A DNA stretch of 64,000 bases from Desnuesiella massiliensis. GTDB lineage: Bacteria > Bacillota > Clostridia > Clostridiales > Clostridiaceae. The notes under the pieces are model-generated. The model saw only the letters and a list, made by a program, of their open reading frames with translations. It made no database searches and was not told the origin of the DNA. Where the stretch lies: contig NZ_LN879456.1 of assembly GCF_001403615.1 (NCBI RefSeq), forward strand, positions 1 to 64,000. The letters are read 5' to 3'. Shown here piece by piece: positions 49,305 through 58,090 of this stretch (position 1 is its first letter; each line of letters begins with the position of its first letter). The position numbers were made by a program, and so were the translations under genes.

Positions 49305-51260
49305 ATGAATAAGACAAGCTATACTTCAATTGAGGAGTTAGTACAACTACCATGGCTTCAATCAATAAGTATTGGTAAGGAAGGAAAGGTTGTTTCATAT
49401 GTTAAAAGGACCTCTGATTTAGCTGAAAATACATACAGAAATCATGTATGGATTTATGAAAAGGATGGTCAAAAGCATTATCCCATCACAACAGGCAAAT
49501 CTGAAAGCAGCAGTCCTGCATGGGCGCCGGATAAGAACTATTTAGCCTATATTTCAGAGGTGGGTGGAAAAGAAAAGCTTCGAAAGCAAATTATTTTGAA
49601 AACCTTTGACGAGTTCAATGGAATTCAGATCACAAGCTCCAAAGAAGGTGTAAACAGCTTTATCTGGTCTCCTGACGGCAAGGGAATATACTATACCACT
49701 ACGGAAGCTGATTCAGAGGAGTTAAGGAAACGTAAAGAGACTTATGGAGAATTTGAATATGTTGATAAAGAATATAAGAATGACTATTTATGCTATGTAG
49801 GAATAGAGGAAGCTATTGAAGCCTTTAAAGAACTAAGTAATGAGAAAAAAGGTAAAAAGGAAGAACCAAAGGATGTTAAAGTGGACATAACAAATCCCAG
49901 GGATTTTAGCATAAGGGGTTTTGATATATCGCCGGATGGGAAAAAAGCTGCACTTATATGTACTCCCACAGGGGATATAAGAGATGAAGAAGCAAAGTTA
50001 TACCTATTGGATATCTCCACTAAAAAGTTTAGAAAACTCAATATTACTGGAATCTTTAGTTCAAATATTTCCTTCTCTCCAGATGGAAACAGGATTGTAT
50101 TTGCTAAAACTCCAAGAGAGTCAGAGGATTATAAATGGAAGGTTTGGGAAGACGTGGTTTTGGAGATATATGATCTTGAAAAAGAAGAAATCATAATGAG
50201 GTTATCTGAATTTGACAGAAGTGTTACACCTATTAAATGGACAAGTAAAGGAATCCTTGTAACCTGGCAGGATCGCGCGAACTATCGAATTGGAATGGTT
50301 TCTGAAAAGGGTGAAATCTCTTCAATCTATAGCCAGGATGAATGTTATATAGCCGATGCAGATAGTACCTCTGACGGTGAAAATATAGCCTATATTAAAA
50401 CAGAAAAAAATAAGGCAGCTGAAGTTTACATGAACGCAGTACAAATAACCAATGAAAGCAGGGTATACGAGAATAAACTATTGAGTAAAAAACAAGTTCT
50501 AATCTGGAGAACCAAGGATGGTCTTGAGATAGAAGGAGTTTTATCCAAGCCTCATGATTATGATTCTAATAAAAAGTATCCGCTTTTAGTAGTTATACAT
50601 GGTGGACCAACCTGGGCATCATTCCCCTTTCATAATATGAATAAGCTCTATCCAGTTGAGCAGTTTGTAGAGAGAGGCTTTATTGTTCTTGAGCCAAATT
50701 ATAGGGGAAGCTCAGGCTATGGGAACAAGTTCTTGACAAGTAATTTTAGAATGCTTGGGGTAGGAGACTATGAGGATGTTATTTCAGGGGTAGATTACCT
50801 AATAGAAAAGGGCATTGCAGACAGTGAAAGAGTTGGAGTAATGGGTTGGAGCCAAGGGGGATACATCTCAGCCTTCTGCTCAACCTTTAGCAACCGATTC
50901 AAAGCAATCTCTGTAGGAGCAGGAATAAGTAACTGGATTACCTACTATGTAAATACGGACATAACAACCTTTACTAGATCATACCTAGGAGCGACACCCT
51001 GGGATGATCCAGAAATATATGCAAAAACTTCTCCTATGACCTATATAAAAACTGCTTGTACACCAACGCTTATCCAACATGGTGATAACGATAAAAGGGT
51101 ACCTGTTCCAAACGCATATGAACTCTACAGAGGATTACAAGACTTAGGAGTAGAAAGTGAACTTGTAGTATTTAAGGGAATGGAGCACAGTCCTCATAAA
51201 CCAGGGCTCCATAAAGCAATAATGGAACAAAATCTTCAATGGTTTGTAGAACATGTTTAA
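49305..51260 (+). CDS. S9-family prolyl oligopeptidase-like peptidase
   Basis: This 651-residue protein has an N-terminal beta-propeller of WD40/TolB-like repeats (PAWAPDKNYLAY, FIWSPDGKGIYY, FDISPDGKKAALIC, ISFSPDGNRIVFA) and a C-terminal alpha/beta hydrolase domain from about residue 400. The catalytic triad is visible: Ser in MGWSQGGYIS, Asp in HGDNDKRVPV and His in GMEHSPHKPG. No signal peptide, so it is cytosolic. It cleaves short peptides, probably after proline or acyl residues. A strong terminator follows. Confidence 0.93.
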   Translation: MNKTSYTSIEELVQLPWLQSISIGKEGKVVSYVKRTSDLAENTYRNHVWIYEKDGQKHYPITTGKSESSSPAWAPDKNYLAYISEVGGKEKLRKQIILKTFDEFNGIQITSSKEGVNSFIWSPDGKGIYYTTTEADSEELRKRKETYGEFEYVDKEYKNDYLCYVGIEEAIEAFKELSNEKKGKKEEPKDVKVDITNPRDFSIRGFDISPDGKKAALICTPTGDIRDEEAKLYLLDISTKKFRKLNITGIFSSNISFSPDGNRIVFAKTPRESEDYKWKVWEDVVLEIYDLEKEEIIMRLSEFDRSVTPIKWTSKGILVTWQDRANYRIGMVSEKGEISSIYSQDECYIADADSTSDGENIAYIKTEKNKAAEVYMNAVQITNESRVYENKLLSKKQVLIWRTKDGLEIEGVLSKPHDYDSNKKYPLLVVIHGGPTWASFPFHNMNKLYPVEQFVERGFIVLEPNYRGSSGYGNKFLTSNFRMLGVGDYEDVISGVDYLIEKGIADSERVGVMGWSQGGYISAFCSTFSNRFKAISVGAGISNWITYYVNTDITTFTRSYLGATPWDDPEIYAKTSPMTYIKTACTPTLIQHGDNDKRVPVPNAYELYRGLQDLGVESELVVFKGMEHSPHKPGLHKAIMEQNLQWFVEHV

Positions 51261-51287
51261 TAAGTGTTTTTGTCAATAACAATAAAT

Positions 51288-51336
51288 AGAAGAAAAGCTG
51301 GATTCTATTATGTTAGGAGCTCAGCTTTTCTTCTGT
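51288..51336 (+). terminator. Terminator after the S9 peptidase
   Basis: Perfect 13-pair stem AGAAGAAAAGCTG/CAGCTTTTCTTCT with a 21-base loop; the 3' arm supplies the T-rich end. Confidence 0.88.
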
Positions 51337-51476
51337 TTAACACATAAAGATGATGGATATTGCGGAAATATAGATTTTTTTAAATGAAAATGATCATGTC
51401 ATGTTACCTTACTAAAAATTTTCGAAGTAGTATGTAAATATAAATTAATATAGAAAAGAGCAAAGGAGCTAGCAGT

Positions 51477-52487
51477 ATGCAGTATAGAATATTGGGAAGG
51501 ACCGGACTAAGGGTTTCTGTAATAGGATTTGGAGGAATACCTGTACAAAGAATTAGTACAGAAGAGGCAAAAAGGGTAATCTTAAAGGCAGAAGAAACAG
51601 GAGTCAACTTTTTAGACAGTGCAAGAGGTTATTCTGTTTCTGAGGAATTTATTGGTGAAGCTTTAGTTGACAGAAGAGGAAAATGGATTATCGCAACTAA
51701 AAGTATGGCAAGAGATAAAGCATCCATGGCAAGAGATATAGAGATAAGTTTAAAGAATTTTAAAACTGATTATATCGATCTATATCAATTTCATAATATA
51801 AGAACTAAAGCTGACCTGGACAAGGTGTTAAGTGAAGACGGTGCTTATACAGCTCTTTTAGAAGCTAAAGCTGCAGGAAAGATTGGACATATAGGAATTA
51901 CTTCTCATAGTGTAGACTTACTTAAAATTGCCGTAGAAACCGGAAAATTTGAAACCATAATGTATCCTTACAATATAGTGGAGAATCAAGGTGAAGAGCT
52001 ATTTAGAAGAGCTATGGAATTGAATATTGGTGTGATTGCAATGAAACCAATGGCTGGTGGAGCAATAGAGAACGGAACTTTAGCATTAAAGTATATTTTA
52101 GAAAATCAGTGTATTACTACTGCAATACCTGGAATGGCTGAGATAAGTGAAGTAGAAGAGAATGCAAGAGTGGCTGACAACGTTACCCCATTAACAGCAG
52201 ATGAGAAACAAAATATAAATAAGATAATTGATGGATTGGGTAAGGAGTTTTGCAGACGATGCGGATATTGCGCTCCATGTACTCAAAATATTGATATCCC
52301 GAGTATGTTTGTGTTAAGTGGCTATAAGGAAAGATATAACCTTGCAGCCTGGGGTGAGGAAAGATATTTTTCACTGCAAAATAGAGCGAAGGATTGTATA
52401 GAATGTGGAGTATGTGAAAATAGGTGTCCATATAACTTGCCTATAAGAACCATGTTGAAAAAGGTGAGGAAAACTTTTAACGAATAG
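51477..52487 (+). CDS. Aldo/keto reductase with C-terminal 4Fe-4S domain
   Basis: This 336-residue protein has an AKR barrel (RILGRTGLRVSVIGFGGIPV, then NFLDSARGY and the catalytic region YIDLYQFHNI; TAIPGMAEISEVEEN late). The C-terminal ferredoxin-like tail has two Cys groups, CRRCGYCAPC and CIECGVCENRC. This fusion type is frequent in anaerobes and is presumed to take electrons from ferredoxin. The usual AKR catalytic Tyr appears in DSARGYSVSE. CAAAGGAGCTAG precedes the ATG. Confidence 0.9.
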   Translation: MQYRILGRTGLRVSVIGFGGIPVQRISTEEAKRVILKAEETGVNFLDSARGYSVSEEFIGEALVDRRGKWIIATKSMARDKASMARDIEISLKNFKTDYIDLYQFHNIRTKADLDKVLSEDGAYTALLEAKAAGKIGHIGITSHSVDLLKIAVETGKFETIMYPYNIVENQGEELFRRAMELNIGVIAMKPMAGGAIENGTLALKYILENQCITTAIPGMAEISEVEENARVADNVTPLTADEKQNINKIIDGLGKEFCRRCGYCAPCTQNIDIPSMFVLSGYKERYNLAAWGEERYFSLQNRAKDCIECGVCENRCPYNLPIRTMLKKVRKTFNE

Positions 52488-52493
52488 AAAATT

Positions 52494-52527
52494 AACTCTA
52501 TCGGTTAATATGCTGATAGAGTTTTTT
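52494..52527 (+). terminator. Terminator after the aldo/keto reductase
   Basis: AACTCTATC/GATAGAGTT, 9-pair stem with a 12-base loop, then TTTTTAATG. Confidence 0.88.
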
Positions 52528-52838
52528 AATGTGCAAATTATGATAGTTTGCGGTGTATAAAAAAACACGGTAATACTTAAAAGAATTAAAAGTTTAAAAA
52601 ATATTTATACATTTTAAGATAAAAATGTCAGATATAGTTATAAAATGATGATATTTGTGATAAAGTTAACGAAATATAAAATTTAAATGTATTAAAGAAG
52701 CTATTAAAAATCTGCGATGAATATGTGAATAATCAAAGGTTAAATAAATTAACTGTAGTAAAAAACAATGATACAGCTACATCTGTTGTATAACACATAT
52801 CTGGAAATATGTGAAATAAATAATTAAATTGCCATATA
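52528..52838 (+). other. AT-rich region upstream of the complex I operon
   Basis: No gene is visible. It contains an inverted repeat CACATAT/ATATGTG (52794-52800 with 52807-52813), 26 bases ahead of the predicted -35 box, which could be a regulator site. Confidence 0.5.
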
Positions 52839-52867
52839 TTGAAATATAACATTTAAAGAATTACAAT
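52839..52867 (+). promoter_or_regulatory. Predicted promoter for the small ORF and nuo operon
   Basis: TTGAAA (52839-52844), 17-base spacer, TACAAT (52862-52867). Transcription would begin near 52874, about 80 bases before the 45-codon ORF. Confidence 0.6.
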
Positions 52868-52952
52868 AGGTAAAGATATATCAATTTTAATATCTATATA
52901 ACACTGATAAGAAAAAAATATAGAAAAATTAATAAGTAAGGGGGGAGAACTA

Positions 52953-53090
52953 GTGACTAATGGTAAAGAATTAACATGGATGTTCTTCGACGACCCCGGC
53001 TGTTATAATACAACCGCAGTCCGAGACAAAGTTTATGTCATTTACTTTGAAGATGAACAAATTCCAATTACCTATCCCATAAAGACGTAA
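52953..53090 (+). CDS. Small protein of 45 residues upstream of nuoA
   Basis: GTG at 52953 follows AAGGGGGGAG with 6-base spacing. The product starts (M)TNGKELTWMFFDDPGCYNTT and ends YFEDEQIPITYPIKT. It has one cysteine, is acidic and aromatic-rich, and has no membrane segment. Its base composition is richer in G and C at the start than the surrounding spacer. It ends 60 bases before nuoA and has no terminator, so it is probably the first gene of the operon. No family is recognised. Confidence 0.6.
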   Translation: MTNGKELTWMFFDDPGCYNTTAVRDKVYVIYFEDEQIPITYPIKT

Positions 53091-53150
53091 GAGAAGACCT
53101 TAGTATTTGAATAGAAATTTTATTTAATTTGTTAAGGAAGGAGAAAAAAT

Positions 53151-53507
53151 ATGAATCGGGATTATGGTACATTAGGAATTTTTTTATTGGGTGGAATTGC
53201 TTTCGGATTTATTATTATTATTACTAATTGGCTTGTTCGACCCAAAAGACCAAACAGCGAAAAAGAGAAAACCTATGAGTGCGGTATGGATACACAAGGA
53301 CCTACCTGGGTGCAGTTTAAAATAAGTTATTTTCTATACGCATTGATATTCGTGATTTTCGATGTAGAAACGGTTTTCTTATACCCATGGGCAGTTGCCT
53401 TTAAATCCTTAGGTCTTTTTGTCTTTGTTGAAATGTGCATATTTGTTGGAATACTTGTATTAGGACTATGGTATGCATGGAAGAAAGGAGCTTTAGAATG
53501 GAAATAA
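53151..53507 (+). CDS. nuoA: NADH-quinone oxidoreductase subunit A
   Basis: This 118-residue membrane subunit of complex I has three hydrophobic segments. It carries YECGMDTQGPTWVQFKISYF in the loop after helix 1 and FVIFDVETVFLYPWAVAF, the conserved acidic segment of helix 2. GGAAGGAGAAAAAAT supplies the ribosome binding site. It is the first nuo gene and overlaps nuoB by 10 bases. Confidence 0.95.
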   Translation: MNRDYGTLGIFLLGGIAFGFIIIITNWLVRPKRPNSEKEKTYECGMDTQGPTWVQFKISYFLYALIFVIFDVETVFLYPWAVAFKSLGLFVFVEMCIFVGILVLGLWYAWKKGALEWK

Positions 53508-54085
53508 ATAATAAAGACACAGCAAGTGAAAATAAAGAAGTGTTTGACTGTGAACTTTTCGAAAAAGAAATGAAAATGCTCCAAGAAGATGATGAAACCT
53601 TAAGAGAGCTTTTGAATAATCATGTAATTTTTACTAGTTTAGAGAAGGCAATAGATTTCTGCCGTTCCAATTCGCTATGGCCTGTTTCTTTTGGTCTTGC
53701 CTGTTGTGCTATTGAGATGATGGCCTCCGGTGGAGCAAGGTATGATATATCCCGTTTCGGGTATGAGGTATTTCGTCCATCACCACGGCATGCGGATGTG
53801 ATGATTGTGGCTGGAACTGTAACTGAAAAGATGGCTCCGCTTTTAAAGCGTCTATATGAACAGATGCCGGAACCGAAATATGTAATGGCTATGGGGAGCT
53901 GCGCAATTTCAGGAGGACCCTTTGCGGATTCCTACTCAGTAATAAGGGGAGTAGATCAAATTGTTCCAGTTGATGTTGTAATACCTGGATGTCCTCCAAG
54001 GCCAGAAGCTCTTATAGAGGGATTTTTAAAATTAAAGGCTAAGCTCAGAAATCCAGAGATTGCGAAGGTGAGAAAAAATGATTGA
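53498..54085 (+). CDS. nuoB: NADH-quinone oxidoreductase subunit B
   Basis: This 195-residue subunit carries cluster N2 next to the quinone site. The four cysteines are visible in FGLACCAIEMMA, MGSCAISGGPF and IPGCPPRPEAL. The start at 53498 is inside the end of nuoA (ATGGAAATAA) with AAAGGAGC upstream. An N-terminal extension of about 35 residues before the core is acidic. It overlaps nuoC by 8 bases. Confidence 0.95.
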   Translation: MEINNKDTASENKEVFDCELFEKEMKMLQEDDETLRELLNNHVIFTSLEKAIDFCRSNSLWPVSFGLACCAIEMMASGGARYDISRFGYEVFRPSPRHADVMIVAGTVTEKMAPLLKRLYEQMPEPKYVMAMGSCAISGGPFADSYSVIRGVDQIVPVDVVIPGCPPRPEALIEGFLKLKAKLRNPEIAKVRKND

Positions 54086-54530
54086 TATGACTCATTTGCT
54101 TGAGAAATTAAATAATACCTTAGGGGGACAATTATCACTTTCAGAAAACGGACAAGCAATTCAGGTGAAAAAGGAACAGCTTGTTGTGCTGATGAAAACG
54201 TTGAAAGAGGATTTTAAATACTGGATGCTTGCGGACATAACATCCGCTGATTATGAGGGCTGGTATGAAGTTGTGTATCATTTGTTGAATGATAACGCTG
54301 AGTTATTATGTATAAAAATAAAGATCGAGAAAGTGGATAACGTAACGCCTTCAATACCTTCCATTTCTTCTCTTTGGAAAGCAGCAGATCCGCAGGAAAG
54401 AGAAATTTTTGACTTGATGGGTATATTTTTTGATGGACATGGAAATTTGAAGAGAATTCTATGCCCGGAGGATTTTGTAGGACATCCTCTTCAAAAGAGC
54501 TATAAACTTAATCCCGTTAGCAGATTCTAA
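54078..54530 (+). CDS. nuoC: NADH-quinone oxidoreductase subunit C
   Basis: This 150-residue peripheral-arm subunit ends with the signature ADPQEREIFDLMGIFFDGHG followed by RILCPEDFVGHPLQKSYK. The N-terminal part is short compared with the E. coli protein but similar to other Firmicute versions. It is separate from nuoD, unlike the fused NuoCD of enterobacteria. It overlaps nuoB. Confidence 0.93.
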   Translation: MIDMTHLLEKLNNTLGGQLSLSENGQAIQVKKEQLVVLMKTLKEDFKYWMLADITSADYEGWYEVVYHLLNDNAELLCIKIKIEKVDNVTPSIPSISSLWKAADPQEREIFDLMGIFFDGHGNLKRILCPEDFVGHPLQKSYKLNPVSRF

Positions 54531-54590
54531 AAGAAAAAAATAAGTGAAAGATAGTTTTTCTGAGACGGATAAAAATAGGAGGGAGTTTGG

Positions 54591-55706
54591 ATGTCGTTTA
54601 TAGAAGAAAGCTTTGAGACGGAAGAATTTAAAATAAACTTGGGGCCACAGCATCCCAGTACTCATGGTGTCTTTAGAGCAGCGCTTACCTTAAATGGGGA
54701 GAGTATTGTAAAATGTGAAAATCATATAGGTTATCTTCATAGAGGAATAGAAAAGCTTGGGGAAAGCCGTACTTATGCTCAGTTTGCTGCGTTAACTCCG
54801 AGACTGGATTATTTGGCAGGTGCTTTAAATAACTGGGGGTACGCGGTAGCAGTTGAAAAACTAATGGGAATTGAAGTTCCTGAAAGAGCAGAATATCTCC
54901 GTGTTATAATAGGCGAATTACAGAGAATTGCAAGTCATCTTGTACTATTATCAAGTACCGCTATAGATTTAAACGCGGTTACCGGATGGATGTATGGTTT
55001 CACAGCGAGGGAAGGTATGCTTGACTTGATAGAAATGGTTACAGGTTCAAGGATGACGCCTAATTATTACACTATAGGTGGAGTAATGGACGATTTACCG
55101 GAAGAATTTTTCCCTAGGTTAAAGAACAATATAGAGGAACTTCATGACAGGCTTAATGATATAGAGGAAATGATTTTAGGAAATGAGATATTTCAGGCAA
55201 GAACAAAAGGTGTGGGAGTGATAACTGCTGAAAAGGCGATGGAATACAGTATTACTGGCCCTAATATCAGAATAACAGGGATACCTTATGACTTAAGGAA
55301 AGTTGCACCCTATAGTGTTTATGATAAGTTTGATTTTGAAGTTCCAGTACTTAAAAATGGAGACGCCTATGATCGTTTTTACATCCGTATTCTCGAGATA
55401 CGTCAAAGTATAAGGATAATAGAGCAGGCAGTAGAATCTCTGCCAGAAGGGCCAATTACTGCAAAAGTACCAAGAATCATTAAACCGGCCCCAGGAGAGG
55501 CATATGGACAGATTGAAAGTGCTAAGGGAATACTGGGTTATTATTTGGTTAGTGACGGAAGCTCAAAGCCTTATCGTGTACATGTTCACTCACCTTCTTT
55601 TGTAAATATAGGTATCTTCCCGGAATTGGCTATTGGACAAACCTTGCAGGACTTTATAGCAACGCTTGCATCCTTTGATATCTGCCTAGGTGAGATTGAC
55701 CGCTAA
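54591..55706 (+). CDS. nuoD: NADH-quinone oxidoreductase subunit D
   Basis: This 371-residue subunit forms the quinone pocket with NuoB. It has NLGPQHPSTHGVFRAALTLNG (first 20 residues of the core), HIGYLHRGIEKLGE, with the conserved His and Tyr of the quinone site expected in these segments, then the C-terminal DFIATLASFDICLGEIDR. GGAGGGAGTTTGG precedes the ATG. It ends 36 bases before nuoH. Confidence 0.95.
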   Translation: MSFIEESFETEEFKINLGPQHPSTHGVFRAALTLNGESIVKCENHIGYLHRGIEKLGESRTYAQFAALTPRLDYLAGALNNWGYAVAVEKLMGIEVPERAEYLRVIIGELQRIASHLVLLSSTAIDLNAVTGWMYGFTAREGMLDLIEMVTGSRMTPNYYTIGGVMDDLPEEFFPRLKNNIEELHDRLNDIEEMILGNEIFQARTKGVGVITAEKAMEYSITGPNIRITGIPYDLRKVAPYSVYDKFDFEVPVLKNGDAYDRFYIRILEIRQSIRIIEQAVESLPEGPITAKVPRIIKPAPGEAYGQIESAKGILGYYLVSDGSSKPYRVHVHSPSFVNIGIFPELAIGQTLQDFIATLASFDICLGEIDR

Positions 55707-55742
55707 CTTAAAAAATATGGCGTTAAAAAAGGGGAATTTTAA

Positions 55743-56786
55743 ATGGATATGATAAATAATATTTTTCAGAATGGAGCGGAATTAATAAGAAATATTTTAA
55801 GCTTTATAGGATTCAATAGTTTTTTTATTAATCTGATAATGTCTGTTGTATATTTTGTAGCGGTTGCAGCGGTAGTTACTTTCAATATAATAATGATTTT
55901 GTGGATAGACCGCCGTGTTTCCGCATTTTTTCAAGAGAGGGTTGGCCCTAACAGAGTTGGTCCTTTAGGACTCCTGCAGCCAATTAATGACGCTGTGAAG
56001 CTTATTGGAAAAGAATCTATAATACCGGCAGCGGTGGATAAAATTGTTTATAAAGTGGCACCGATATTTATTTTTACCGTTACTATTATGCTCTATGCTG
56101 TACTTCCCTATGGTAAAAATCTATCAGCAGTGAACATTAATGTTGGAGTTTTGTATTTTACTGCTATATCATCTACATCTACATTGGCAATACTTATGGC
56201 AGGCTGGGGATCAAATAATAAATACTCGCTGCTTGGGGGTATGAGGACTGTTGCACAGATTATAAGCTATGAAATACCTCTTTGCTTTTCAATGCTTGGA
56301 ATAGTTATGCTGGCAGGAACTTTAAATTTAAATGAGATCGTAGCTTCGCAGAATAAAGTATGGTACATCCTATTTCAACCTGTTGCTTTTATAATATTCG
56401 TCATAGCAGCGCTGGCAGAACTTAATAAGTCTCCTTTTGACATGATGGAGGCTGAGCAGGAAATTGTAGCAGGCTACCACACTGAATATACAGGCATGCG
56501 TTTTGCACTCTTTTTTATGGCAGAATATGCAAACTTATTTGTTATGGCAGCTCTTGGAGTGACTCTGTTCTTTGGAGGCTGGCAAGGGCCCTTTTTACCT
56601 TCTTGGGCATGGTTTATGATTAAAACCTATATTATGATTTTCTTCCTGTTGTGGCTGAGATGGACTTTACCGAGAGCAAGGATTGACAAGATGATGCAGT
56701 TTAACTGGAAATACCTTATTCCGGTAGCTATAGCAAATGTATTTATTACGGGACTTGGAATAAAATTGTTTCAGTTTATAAGATAA
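55743..56786 (+). CDS. nuoH: NADH-quinone oxidoreductase subunit H
   Basis: This 347-residue membrane subunit has eight or nine hydrophobic segments. Hallmarks are FFQERVGPNRVGPLGLLQPI, then DAVKLIGKE and the acidic loop NKSPFDMMEAEQEIVAGYHT. It joins the peripheral and membrane arms and lines the quinone tunnel. In this operon nuoH follows nuoD directly; nuoE, nuoF and nuoG are absent. Confidence 0.95.
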   Translation: MDMINNIFQNGAELIRNILSFIGFNSFFINLIMSVVYFVAVAAVVTFNIIMILWIDRRVSAFFQERVGPNRVGPLGLLQPINDAVKLIGKESIIPAAVDKIVYKVAPIFIFTVTIMLYAVLPYGKNLSAVNINVGVLYFTAISSTSTLAILMAGWGSNNKYSLLGGMRTVAQIISYEIPLCFSMLGIVMLAGTLNLNEIVASQNKVWYILFQPVAFIIFVIAALAELNKSPFDMMEAEQEIVAGYHTEYTGMRFALFFMAEYANLFVMAALGVTLFFGGWQGPFLPSWAWFMIKTYIMIFFLLWLRWTLPRARIDKMMQFNWKYLIPVAIANVFITGLGIKLFQFIR

Positions 56787-56800
56787 TTGGAGGTGTAAAT

Positions 56801-57256
56801 ATGCTTGGTATTGGTTTGATTAAAGGAATGCGAATAACAATGAAAAGATTCCTTAAGAAGAAAGTTACTGTGCAATATCCGGAAGTAAAGCCTAAATTGC
56901 CTCCACGTTCACATGGATCCTTTGGCTTTGATTTTGATAAATGTATATCTTGTAATATGTGCGCAGATGCCTGTCCTAATGGGGTAATCAAAGTTGACTT
57001 TGTAAAAAATGATACAGGTAAAAGGACTTTACAGGAATATAAAATGAATCTTGGATATTGCTTATTCTGTGGGCTTTGCACAAAAGCTTGTCCTACAAAA
57101 GCAATTCACTTTGAAACTGAGTTTGATCTGGTATGTTATCATAGGAAAGATACAATTTATAAATGGAAAAAGAAGACACATGAAAACAGCGAAAAGGAAG
57201 CTGCAGCGGATATTAGTATGCAGGCTGAGAACGGGCAGAAAGGCATGGTGGTGTAA
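56801..57256 (+). CDS. nuoI: NADH-quinone oxidoreductase subunit I
   Basis: This 151-residue subunit carries two 4Fe-4S clusters, with ligands in CISCNMCADACPNG and CLFCGLCTKACPTKA. An amphipathic N-terminal helix (IGLIKGMRITMKRFLKKK) anchors it at the membrane. The position of its clusters makes it the probable entry for electrons from an external donor such as ferredoxin when the NADH module is missing. GGAGGTGTAAAT precedes the ATG. Confidence 0.95.
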   Translation: MLGIGLIKGMRITMKRFLKKKVTVQYPEVKPKLPPRSHGSFGFDFDKCISCNMCADACPNGVIKVDFVKNDTGKRTLQEYKMNLGYCLFCGLCTKACPTKAIHFETEFDLVCYHRKDTIYKWKKKTHENSEKEAAADISMQAENGQKGMVV

Positions 57257-57259
57257 TTA

Positions 57260-57760
57260 ATGGTTGCTTCTATATTGTTTTATATTATTAGTGCTTTTAT
57301 TATTTTTGCCGCGTTGAAAATGGTGCTATCTACAAATCTTGTGCACAGCGCACTGTTTATGGCTGCTACCTTTATAGGCATTGCAATGATCTATTTGCTG
57401 CTAAATGCTGACTATTTAGCCGTAGTTCAGATAATGGTCTATGTTGGTGCTATATCAATACTCTTTGTTTTCGGCGTTATGCTCACTAAAAGAGGAGATA
57501 TGGGAGAGAGCAGTGGCTTTAACAGGTATAAAGTGTATGGTGCATTTACTGCACTAGCAATATTTCTAGCATTTGCACGGATTATAATTTCATCAGAATT
57601 TGCACCAGTAGCCGGTACAGCACCTGAATCCACAATAATGGATATTGCATCACTCTTACTTAATGATTACTCCGTTGCCTTTGAGATAGCAGGTATATTA
57701 TTGCTTGTGGCAACAGTAGGGGCAATTGTAATTGGGAAAGGAGTGAAACAATCTAAATGA
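57260..57760 (+). CDS. nuoJ: NADH-quinone oxidoreductase subunit J
   Basis: This 166-residue protein has five hydrophobic segments; the third carries LLLNADYLAVVQIMVYVGAI, the conserved region with the pi-bulge helix. It starts 3 bases after nuoI and overlaps nuoK by 4 bases. Confidence 0.94.
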   Translation: MVASILFYIISAFIIFAALKMVLSTNLVHSALFMAATFIGIAMIYLLLNADYLAVVQIMVYVGAISILFVFGVMLTKRGDMGESSGFNRYKVYGAFTALAIFLAFARIIISSEFAPVAGTAPESTIMDIASLLLNDYSVAFEIAGILLLVATVGAIVIGKGVKQSK

Positions 57761-58065
57761 TCACTTTATATCATTATCTAATATTAAGTGCTGCGCTTTT
57801 TTGTATAGGTTTATACGGTGCAGTAGCAAAAAAGAATGCCATAGCAGTTTTTATGGGAATAGAACTCATGTTGAATTCAGTAAATATTAATCTTATAGCC
57901 TTTAATCATTTTTTAAAACCGGACATATTGACAGGGCATACCTTTGCGATTTTTATAATTGCGGTGGCAGCTTCAGAAGTAGCAGTAGGTCTGGCAATCA
58001 TTTTATCGCTGTATCGCCACCGAAAATCAACTACTGTTGACGATATAGATTTATTGAAATGGTAG
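57757..58065 (+). CDS. nuoK: NADH-quinone oxidoreductase subunit K
   Basis: This 102-residue protein has three membrane helices with the two conserved buried glutamates: one in FMGIELMLNSVNINLIAF and one in IAVAASEVAVGLAIILSLYR. These are part of the proton path. The ATG overlaps the nuoJ stop. Confidence 0.95.
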   Translation: MITLYHYLILSAALFCIGLYGAVAKKNAIAVFMGIELMLNSVNINLIAFNHFLKPDILTGHTFAIFIIAVAASEVAVGLAIILSLYRHRKSTTVDDIDLLKW

Positions 58066-58090
58066 ATTATAATAAGGTAGGTGAATATTA

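Noticed and set aside
53435..53497. N-terminal extension of NuoB
   Set aside because: In frame but inside nuoA with no ribosome binding site; ATG 53498 is better placed.
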